From contig NC_026656.2 of the NCBI RefSeq assembly GCF_000004075.3, positions 6,014,001 to 6,078,000 on the forward strand: a DNA stretch of 64,000 bases, given 5' to 3'. Below the pieces are notes generated by a model. It was not told the DNA's origin. It saw nothing but the letters and a program-made list of their open reading frames with translations, and searched no databases. The translations under genes and the position numbers were made by a program. Of the stretch, positions 55,260 to 64,000 are shown in pieces; within the stretch, counting starts at the first letter, position 1, and each line of letters starts with the position of its first letter. The stretch is from Cucumis sativus (taxonomy: Eukaryota; Streptophyta; Magnoliopsida; Cucurbitales; Cucurbitaceae).

Positions 55260-58003
55260 CCAACTTTTTGGTTTAAAAAAGAAGAAAGATATCTGACTGC
55301 AAATTCAAATGTTTAAACACTCAATTATTTTCGATCTTAAAATCTACACATTTTTTAGGACGAATTTAATTTTATTATTAATTAAAAAATAAAAAAAATT
55401 ATACAAAATTCATTGTATTTATTTACTATATATATATTCTTATACGTATGACCATATTATACGATAGTTTTTTCAACTATTCGAACAACTGTATTAGTTA
55501 TAGTGTATCAAATATTTTAGTTCATAAATAGATTTCGTCTCAAGATTCATAAAAACTATGTTTTCTAAATCAATTAGGTATACTATTCATAATTTTCGTC
55601 GAATATACTATATTTATGGGACAATATTATTTATATATTTAAAGTTTTGTTTCTAAATTAACAATTATATTTTTAATATCGTTCATTGAACTCAATTTAA
55701 AACTATACATTTAATATACGTTAGCATACAAAAAAATTGAAATATAATTAATGTTATTACATCGTATACCAGGTTTTATTTATAGAACATTATTACAATT
55801 GTTTCTTATATAATATGAGGTCTATATGTGTAAAATAATTAAATATAAATGTGTATATATGAGAAAGTACGTAAAATATATATCTTATTGTTATGTAACT
55901 TATTAAAAATTTATAATTGTTATAATTCTATTTGATATAAACATGATATATATCTAAAATTAATAACTAAACCAAATAAGTGCATGAATATAACAATTTT
56001 ACAACATATCATCTTATATACCAAATAATATATGAGATGTATAGTTTCATTTTTCAATATGTTTATCAACACACAAAATAAATCAATGGTATATTTTCGG
56101 AAAAACTATAGAATTTGTAAAATTAAAAAATAGAAAAAAAGACGTAGAAACATTTGTACAAAACTCGAGGAACATATGTAATGAAAAAAATAATGTACAA
56201 GACCATATAACAATAACAATAAAAAAAATGAAAATAAATAGACTCCATATGGAAAAGTGAAAATAAACCAAATATTTACAATTAAAAAAATGAATATATA
56301 CTATCTCACGTTAAATGAATTGAATCTCATACAATTAGAAAAACATATATATTATCTCAAGTTAAATGCTCCTAGCTAAAATGAATAAGGAATACTAAAG
56401 TTAAATTTGAAACACTACATGAAATCAAAGATATCTCGATGCCGCGTTAAGTGTCAGGATAGACGACGTTGTAAGAAAATGTTTTTGATGACGCAATGGG
56501 AAAGATGTCAACATTGGTCTAATATGGCAACGTTGCCATGAAGACGTCGAGAGAGCATGAGGCTTTCGCGACGCCATGCATGTACACACCGTCATTGCCC
56601 CAACCACAGTGACGTGAAAAAGCACGACGTCAAGAAAAGTGAAAAATATTATTAAAAGATAGATTGTTGCCACGTGCCCGAGACAACGCGAAACGGTCAA
56701 CGTCTTCAAAAGAGTTAGTTTTAAAAGAAAATAGAAATCGGCAACAATCCTTTTTTACGATATGATTTAACACCAAAATAAAATACACAATTTTTAAAAA
56801 TATGGTATGTGAAAAATAGAGTTGAGTTCGAAAGTCATTTGTGTTTATTGAAAGTATTAGCATCCCGCAACACTAATTTAGAAAACAGTGGTCAAATTTC
56901 AAATCTTGAATTGAAAATATTTTTTAATTTATTTTAAAACTTATATCTTATTTTATCTTCATTACTCTAATATTTGAAGCAATAATCTCATAAAATAAGT
57001 GGAGAGCATTACATCCATTAAAATATGTTAAGAAAATTTTCTCACCTAAAAGACGTGAGAAATTGGTACAATTTCTTAAAATTCTTAAAACTCGTCATAG
57101 GAATAGTCTTCTAATAAAAATATTTTTTTAAGAAATATTAATTAAAAAATATTTAGTTGAGATCAAATCTTGGACTTTCAAATATATGATCTCTCACCTT
57201 AATTATACATTTAAGTACATATAATAATAATTATTATGATAGTAACGTGAATAAATAAAAAAAAGAAAAGAAACATAACAACAATGAACAAAATAAGGAA
57301 AGAAAATAGTAATAATAAGTAAAAAAAGAAACACTTTACATAGGATGACTCCTATTTCATGTTTCCATATGAACGATTCCGGATCACCTCGTTTGTACTT
57401 ACTACAAAGAGGGCCGCATCCATAGTTTCTCTAAATAAGGCGTTCAACCATTATTCACATACTATAGACTATTTAGGCTATATACTCAAACTTGATCCAC
57501 ATTTATGTCTCCATATAAAGTTCAAGTTTACTAAAAAATAGTCTCGAGACTTAGTTTATTAGATTTAAGATTATAATATTCAATTTCTCAATAACAACTT
57601 TATTGAACAGAATATGATTACAAACTACGAGTTTTATAACAAAAAAATTATAACAGTTAACCAAACAGATTGAAAATGAAAAGTAACAGAAAAATGGGAG
57701 ATAGGAAGAAGAAATGCGTTGCTTTAAATAAAATAACTTTAGGCCTCCCGGCCATGAGGTACATCTAACAAAACAGTACAATAAAAATACAAAACGGGAT
57801 ACATAAGAAAGTGTTATGCCTAAGAGTATAATTGCTCATACTCTTTGGCTTTGACTTTTGCCTATCAGTGAGGGGGAAGATGAAAGGGTGACTCTCTCTC
57901 ACTCTCTTTTGTTCAAGACTCTCACCTAAAACTAAGGGGAAAGGAGAAGACGAACGATGTAAGGAACTTGCTCTCCGACCAATTTGTACATAAATAAAGC
58001 GAG
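55260..58003. other. Intergenic, AT-rich with one CpG-rich patch
   Basis: No gene seen in 2.7 kb. 56440-56710 is conspicuously CpG-rich against its surroundings, with repeated acgtc/gacgt words and a 16-bp perfect palindrome at 56524-56539 (atggcaacgttgccat). The patch is probably a DNA-transposon remnant. The stretch from about 57830 leads into the LTR-like repeat. Confidence 0.45.
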
Positions 58004-58410
58004 AGACTCTATTTATAGGCGAGGAATGATGTTGACAGGACATCCATTGCGTCATTAATGCTATGAAAAGTTGTATTAGCGCTGCGTAGATGTCTTTATA
58101 TCTTTTTTCTAACTTTCGCGCCAACCAAATTTGTTTGCTAGTGCCTCATATCACCTAGCTTGCTTGCTTCCTTCCGCGTAGCTGAACTCGTTTCCTCGCA
58201 TAAACATTGTATCATCAAGCTTCACTTTTTTTTGCCTAAAATCGTGCGATAAGAGCACTAAAATGCACTAAAACAAGGAAAGAGTTCTTTTGTATAATGT
58301 TATTGACACGTTAATTAATTCGTCCAATTTTCCCCTTGTTTTTTCTATTCTCATGCAATTAGACTTCATTTTTTACATAAAAGACTATAATAACTTATAT
58401 TTTTACAATT
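58004..58410 (+). mobile_element. LTR-like direct repeat, copy 1
   Basis: Begins gactctatttataggcgagg and ends ataacttatatttttacaa. It aligns collinearly with 58987-59392 (about four in five positions), sharing cattaatgctatgaaaagtt, cctaaaatcgtgcgataaga and gtataatgttatt. The TATA-like tatttatagg sits at the start of the shared part. The space between copies (58411-58986) holds no pol genes. Confidence 0.75.
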
Positions 58411-58986
58411 TATCACATCCTAACTTTAAAATAATACTTGTCCTTAAACATCAACTCAAGATTCTAAACATGATTTCTTTTGTACACATCGCTAAACCTT
58501 TCATAATGTTTTTATAATCTATCTCGCATTCTAGCATGTCTTCTCTTTTTTGCCTACTCTAAACTGAAAATATTTCTAGATTCTAAACGCGACAAGTTTA
58601 AGTCTCAAAATACCATTGTTCATTTTCAAAAAATCTTATTTTCCTTTTTTGCGAAATGACCGCTGTTTAAAAAATTCTTAGTTCCTTTCTTTTTTTTGCA
58701 AAAACTTTTATTAGTTAAATTATTTATTTGCGTTAGGTGGTGTTGAGTGAGAAATCATAGGTACTCTATGAGTCCGTTTCTCTCATCAATTATAACTCTT
58801 ATTGCCACTTATTTATTTACTCTCAGATTTTGATAAAGCTTTGCTTCTTATTTACTTCAGGTGAGAGGCGACAACATATGAGTTCTTATTTCAATTGAAT
58901 TTAAAATAAAAGAATAAGTTAGTTCTTATTTTTTCTTTTTTAGATTTTAGGCTTAAGAAGGAAGGGTTCCTTGTTCTAAAGTGAAA
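58411..58986. other. Sequence between the two LTR-like repeats
   Basis: T-rich with no reading frame. Too short for an autonomous element; if the pair are true LTRs, this would be the internal part of a miniature (TRIM-like) element. No primer-binding site tggtatcaga was found after copy 1. Confidence 0.4.
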
Positions 58987-59392
58987 GACTCTATTTATAG
59001 GCGAGGAGTGACGTTGACATGACATCCTACGTGTCATTAATGCTATGAAAAGTTGTATTAGTGTCGTGTAGACGTCATTTTGTCATTTTTCTGACTTTTG
59101 TGCCAACCAAATTTGTTTGAACACGTGTCATTAATGCTTGCTTGTTTCCACATAGTTGAACACATTTCCTTCCGTAAATGTTATATTGCCGAGCTTCACT
59201 TTTTTTTTGTTGCCTAAAATCGTGCGATAAGAGCACTTAAAACGCAGTAAAAGAGGGACATGGTTCCTTTGTATAATGTTATTCACAGATTAATTAATTC
59301 ACCTACTTTTTCCCTTGTTTTCTTATATTCTCATGCGATTAGACTTCATTATTTTACATAAAATGCTACAATAACTTGTATTTTTACAAGTT
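58987..59392 (+). mobile_element. LTR-like direct repeat, copy 2
   Basis: Partner of 58004-58410. It is followed directly by the 32-bp tandem repeats at 59412, which copy 1 lacks, so the homology stops near 59392. The two copies differ by many substitutions and small indels, so the duplication is old or the two were inserted separately. Confidence 0.75.
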
Positions 59393-59411
59393 CTCAGGAG
59401 TGTGTATCTAC

Positions 59412-59506
59412 AATCACTCGAACGATTAGGGATGTTCCTACGAAATCACTCGCATGATTAGGAGTGTTCGTACGATCTCACTCATCGCCCAGGTGTGTTC
59501 TATTGG
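59412..59506. repeat. Three-copy tandem repeat, about 32 bp
   Basis: Units start aatcactcgaacgattaggg (59412), aatcactcgcatgattagga (59444) and tctcactcatcgcccaggtg (59476). Each continues with a tgttc..acga-like tail. The third is most diverged. A weak hairpin (gggac..gtccc, 59559-59577) follows. It probably belongs to a retroelement non-coding region. Confidence 0.7.
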
Positions 59507-61049
59507 ACACACAACATTATTATTGTGTTCTTAACGAGAAGTTAACAGATCACTTAGTGGGACCAGTAGTGAGTCCCTTACTGGGTATATTTTATATACT
59601 AACTATTTTCTATATTTAATATTCCAAGTAAAGGTAGATGATCTGGAAAGCTAGTGAGCCACAGAAAGGACCCGTGGCATGCCATATGGGGCTCGTTCTG
59701 TTTCTGCGTTTATTTTTTTTCTTTAGTTTTTTATATATTTTGATTTTAGTAATTTTATTTAAGGTTTTGTCTCATAATTTGTTTATCTTTCTTCATTTAA
59801 AAAGTGTTAAAACCCACGTGTCATCTTTTCACAGTATTTTTGCTATTTATTTTTACAAATTTTATGTCTTTGGAAGATATATTTTATAAGAATTTAGTTT
59901 TCCTCTCTTAAGAAAGTGTCGTCTGTTAATTTTCCTTTTCAATAATAACCTTAGTTTAGCTTAAAAGTTTGGATCATTACCCTCGTAGTTTTTCAAATGT
60001 TTAAAAATATTTTATTTTAAATTTAAAACATTTGTAACGCGAGTTTAAATTGATCAAATGCTAAAAACACCCTAGAGATCATGAATAGATTCAAATACAA
60101 TTCTCCATTAATCTAGAGAAAATATCCCATATAAATTTGTGTTCGATCAATATCTTGACTAGTCCATCTTTGCTTGAGGTTTACTATCCACAATTTTGTT
60201 GAAGTTGATCCATAAATGATGCAAAATAGACCTTAGAAAGAAAGAGAGAGAGAGATAACACAAATGTGGTCCTATTGAAAAAAAGTGAAGTGCTTGATGT
60301 TAGTTAGGTTAAAATATTAAGTATCCAATTACTTGCATAACTAAGGTTTCATAAATATCCCTTTGGTCCCAACTCTCACAAGTAGTTCTTGCCCCAACAA
60401 TTAACTCACTCCTAACATCTCTAGTCCACACACCATTATTATCAATTGCTAATTCCTTTCAATATAATCTCTTTTTGGTTCCTACATATGTTTTAATATG
60501 TAACCCTTTTATTCAAATCTACGACATCCTTCAAAACACTTCAAACCATTAGTTATTCTTATAGAAATATCAAAACCTTGAATTCTATCAATTCGGTCAA
60601 ATTACACTTAAATATTTGACAAGTCTTGTAATGTATTTAAATTGAATTTGAATGATCTTCAAAATAGAGCGTCAATCAATATAAAACATACATATAGAAT
60701 ACAACGTTATAGTAAATTTTTTTAGTTTGTAATTCGTGAGTCATTAGGTAAGATTCGTTCCATCGCGAATTTTATTCAACCATTTTAAAAAGATTAGGAA
60801 AGTAATAATTGATACAACTAACAAGAATTGTGAAAGGGACTAGAAAAGATATTTCACATAAAACAATCATTCGTATTTTTGGACGCATTCTAATTCCCTT
60901 TAATTTCCACGTTAATATTATCATAAATGATTTAGATCTCATGTGACATTGTGGCTTAAAACGGAGCCCATTTGGCATTAAATAATAGCAAAGAACACAA
61001 AAAGAAAAAAAAGAAATAACGCATACCTTCATGTTTCCACATCATTGAT
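59507..61049. other. Intergenic, 5' flank of CBSX6
   Basis: AT-rich, with a GAGA tract near 60240-60255. The promoter of the CBSX6-like gene should lie toward the right end. No gene was seen. Confidence 0.4.
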
Positions 61050-61867
61050 TGATTGCCAACTCTGTTTTTGCCTCCTCCTTCTCTTCTTCCCAATAATTCA
61101 GTAATCAACATTTTCCCTCCACCTCTTTGTCCTCTTACTAATCACCAAAATGACCGGTTTCTTCTGCGTTCATTGATCAACCTGCCCACTTACTGTTTCT
61201 TCTTCTTCTTCTTGTTCTGTTGTTGGGTGGTGGGTTTGAGCTGATTGGTCGATTTTTCATGGGCATTAACTTTGTACCTTCTTTCCACCTTCCTTCCTTC
61301 CTCGTTCTTCATCATCAATGGCGGATTATTCCCTTTTCTCTTCGTTTTTGAGTCTCCATAGATTGCCCATTACTCGATTTGATCTATTGCTCATCTTACT
61401 TCATTCACTTTTATAGCTTTTGCCTCTTTCACCGGGTTTTCCGGTTTCTCTCTGTCTACCGTTCAGTTCCCGAGATTTTTGAGAGTTAACGAAGCGACCC
61501 TCGGTACTTTCCTTTAAGCCCTTTTTCTTTTTGTTGCTATATGCGGAATTTAATTTAATATTCTCGTAATCTTGATTATTGTACTTGGGGTTTTAATTTT
61601 TCTTTTTAAATTCAATAATTGTTCTGTTGGATCTGAAATCCTAAATGATGTAAATAATCTTTGCATTTCTTTTCGTTTTGTGGTTCTTAAATCGTTGGGA
61701 AGCTATAGTGTAGTTTTTTTTTTTTTTTTTTTTTAATTTTTAATATTGGATTTTCTTGGAACATAGTATTCTGCATGTCCTGTTGATAATTATTTAACGA
61801 TATTTGTGTTGAAGATTGGTTTCTTTTGATTTCAGTTGGGTTCATTGCAGAGAGGTGAAGAGTTATC
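61050..61867 (+). other. Probable CBSX6 5' UTR with leader intron
   Basis: 61050-61503 is pyrimidine-rich transcribed-looking sequence ending in a donor (ccctcg then gtactttcc). A matching acceptor lies at 61835 (gatttcag) or 61850 (attgcag), just before the coding start. The transcript start is unknown. Three ATGs with short frames lie in this leader (61053, 61259, 61318) and would act as uORFs if included. Confidence 0.5.
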
Positions 61868-62211
61868 ATGGCATCTGTGTTTCTGTATCATGTGGTTGGG
61901 GATCTGACAGTAGGAAAGCCAGAGATGACGGAGTTTTATGAGACGGAGACGATTGAAACAGCGATTAGGGTGATCGGAGAGTCGACGGAGTGTGGGGTAC
62001 CGATTTGGAAGAGGAAAACTCATGTGGGAATTATTGAGAATGCTGAAATGAAACAGCAGAGGTTTGTGGGAATTCTCTCTTCTTTGGATATTGTTGCATT
62101 TTTGGCTCGATCCGAGAATCTAGAGGATCAAGAAAGGGCAATGAAGGCCCCGGTTTCGGAGGCTGTCGTTCCCAATTATTCATTGTTGAGGCAGGTGGAT
62201 CCTGCAACAAG
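61868..62211 (+). CDS. CBSX6: CBS-domain protein CBSX6, first coding exon (partial)
   Basis: The frame opens MASVFLYHVVGDLTVGKPEM and runs through TEFYETETIETAIRVIGEST, FVGILSSLDIVAFLAR and VSEAVVPNYSLLRQVDPATR. This matches the start of plant CBSX6 (At1g65320-like), a protein with paired cystathionine-beta-synthase (Bateman) folds that in related proteins bind adenylates. The exon ends at ACAAG, then gttagc, leaving two bases of an Arg codon. The following exons, with the remaining CBS repeats, lie beyond the window, so only about 114 residues are seen. Substrate or partner is unknown. The start is firm by family match. Confidence 0.85.
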
Positions 62212-64000
62212 GTTAGCCTCTTTGCTTCAGTTTTGACTTTACATGTTCCTAGTTTCATATGTTAATGCCTCTGGTTTTCTGTTTTCCTCTAATTCTAATA
62301 GATCATCTGATTGAAATTAAGAGGTTGGTTCTTCGTTTGGTTGATGGATTTTTGAAGTTTGTCTGATCTGAAAGCACTTTTAAGTGTTTCTATTGGATGA
62401 TTCCAAAAGTAGTCTATACCATTTCTTTTTTACTTTTTTTCCCCAGAATTTTGATCCTATTCCAATCAATGTGCTTTTACATAACTATTTTCTGTGTTAC
62501 GGGCCTCATACGTTATGATTGTTTAAGAAAAAGTTCTGTTTGCAAAGTGCAGATTTACTCTTTTTATGTTCTTTTTCTTCTTCTTTATCTTATTCTTCTT
62601 AGAGCCTTTTCATTCATGGCTATATTCTCCCCTTCCTCTCCCTTCTTATCTAGCAGATAGGTTTGAGCTTATAGTTTTTAGATGTAAATGGTATGAGTTA
62701 TAACTTTATCTTGTGATATATTACTATTAGGTTTGTCCGATTTGGACAGTTTGGTAGATTGAGCAGTTGGCTTTTTCTGTTTTCTCGCCAGAAAATATTG
62801 TATTAACGAAGAAGAAAACAGACATACATAGACATACGTACTAGCTAGACTAAAAAGAAGGAGATTGATTCATTTATCTAGAAACATAGACACTTTTCAT
62901 GAAATATGAAAGGATTAAGAAAAAGGATGCAGGATAAATCTTAGAACAACGAGAAAACTACCAGAACCATTTATGGTATCTGTCCAAACCGTAAAAGTGT
63001 GTATGCTTCCCAGAACCATTTATGATGGCTGTGTCTAGTTGGGTCGTGGTGCTATCAATCTCTTAGGATACCTTTTGGCTTCAGTCAAAACTCTTTGCCT
63101 CTTCGTTTTTATAGATATTCAGGTTTGTATGGTAACTCCACTTTAGTATGTAATTCACTTTTTTGGTTGAGTGGAGTTACGGTAGACAAATCTATAAAGG
63201 AAGAACAATCGATTGCACTTGACGCAAAACCACTCTAGTATGATTCTTTACTTAAAACTACTTTAGTATGATTCTTTACTTCCTCAAGACTTGCATCGGA
63301 TATTTTCACAAATGCAACCCAATTAAGGACGAACAGCCTCTAGACTCAAAAGTAAGTAGCATAATCATGTTCCAATATCAAATGATGCTACTGTCAACTG
63401 ATGTAGTGAGAAATATGGTAATGCGTCTGAAGTCACTGTGGTTTAGCTCGTCTCATATGCTTTTGACTAAAAAAACTAGAGTAGTTGTCTGTTAAGTAAG
63501 AGTTTATTTGATAACATTTTTATTTTAGATTTTTTGTTTCTAAAAATTTAGCTTTTTTGGTTCCTTTTACGTTCTCACTTTATATGATACATTTGAAAAA
63601 CTAGTCATATTATAGGAACAAAAAATAAATCAAAACAGGGTTTTGAAACTACTTTTATTTAATTAAAAAAAATTCACTTAGAATTTATAATGTGACATAA
63701 GATCGACTTAATAAAATACCAGGAAATATGCACGGAAACCCCCAAAAGTAAAGATCTTATTGAAATGATTCCAACTCCGAATGAATGTACTTCTCACTTA
63801 ATGCCTGCTCCAAGGGTGAATTTTTAACATCAGCAATTCGGACAATTGGGAAATGGCTAAAAAAGTAAAAAGGGGTTGCTTCAGATTCTATATGTTTTCC
63901 ATTAGCATGATTTACCTTTTGAAAGGAACTTTATATCTTCACAGTTATGCAAATTAGCTTTTGTCAGAATCAATGACAGGAACCATTAGTTTGGGGCTTT
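62212..64000 (+). other. CBSX6 intron continuing past the window
   Basis: Begins with the donor gttagc. I found no sequence matching the next CBSX6 exon (expected to start L-I-D-A-L or similar), so the intron is at least 1.79 kb. It holds only short local duplications (ccagaaccatttatg at 62961 and 63012; agtatgattctttactt at 63237 and 63265). Confidence 0.5.

Noticed and set aside
57765..58124. 119-residue minus-strand frame
   Set aside because: It overlaps the LTR-like repeat on the opposite strand, shows no domain, and the equivalent frame is not kept in the second repeat copy.
1..64000. CRISPR arrays, bacterial operons, tRNA genes
   Set aside because: No spaced identical repeats, no Shine-Dalgarno-type gene packing, and no cloverleaf with conserved box A/B sequences was noticed by eye; a covariance-model scan would be needed to exclude small RNA genes fully.

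Overview
This is plant nuclear DNA. It is AT-rich, has spliced GT-AG genes separated by long transposon-littered stretches, and carries plant-only families (a PPR-DYW editing factor, a CC-NBS-LRR resistance gene, a chloroplast-targeted FMN hydrolase, a CBSX6-type protein). The repeats (short AT-rich MITEs with TCTATCA/TGATAG cores, copia and LINE debris, a 5S-bearing Cassandra-type LTR) suggest a cucurbit, probably Cucumis. That assignment rests on pattern memory, not on a search.

Six host genes could be modelled codon by codon, plus a seventh cut by the right edge. Left to right: a ZIP4/SPO22 meiotic TPR protein (2885-7589, +, 5 exons, 950 aa); TAF1B/MEE12, an RNA polymerase I factor (10598-13989, -, 4 exons, 735 aa); a chloroplast HAD-family FMN hydrolase (22785-30388, -, 7 exons, 272 aa); an intronless PPR-DYW protein like At3g56550 (36148-37893, -, 581 aa); an intronless CNL immune receptor (43769-47125, +, 1118 aa); UTP11, a U3 processome subunit (50449-52578, -, 8 exons, 228 aa); and the first coding exon of CBSX6 (61868-62211, +). 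For every spliced model, exon lengths and phases close exactly. The genes are not functionally clustered; two of them (TAF1B and UTP11) serve ribosome production.

The spaces between genes hold: a copia-type LTR-like region (about 300-1400); a 21-23 bp minisatellite (2085-2290); scrambled copia fragments (integrase, RNase H, RT) at 18950-21120; a DUF4283-like LINE ORF1 relic, a hAT-type MITE and a Cassandra-like LTR with a 5S rRNA-like core, all inside one intron-rich part of the FMN hydrolase gene; a hAT transposase relic next to an LTR-like copy (33460-34318); LINE tails at 12900-13151 and 47700-47925; and a pair of LTR-like direct repeats (58004-59392).

The most informative non-coding signals lie around the immune receptor. 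A frameshifted fragment of a second NLR sits 1.9 kb downstream, preceded by sequence duplicated from the intact gene's 5' flank, which marks a decayed tandem NLR copy. Two single-exon fragments of host-type genes (UTP11-like at 35306-35382 and NT-C2 exon 1-like at 54962-55042) also lie stranded in intergenic DNA. I found no wholly new biological system; the strongest candidates for follow-up are the NLR relic, the shifted HAD motif in the FMN hydrolase, the SQ-repeat N-terminus of ZIP4 and the 5S-bearing LTR.
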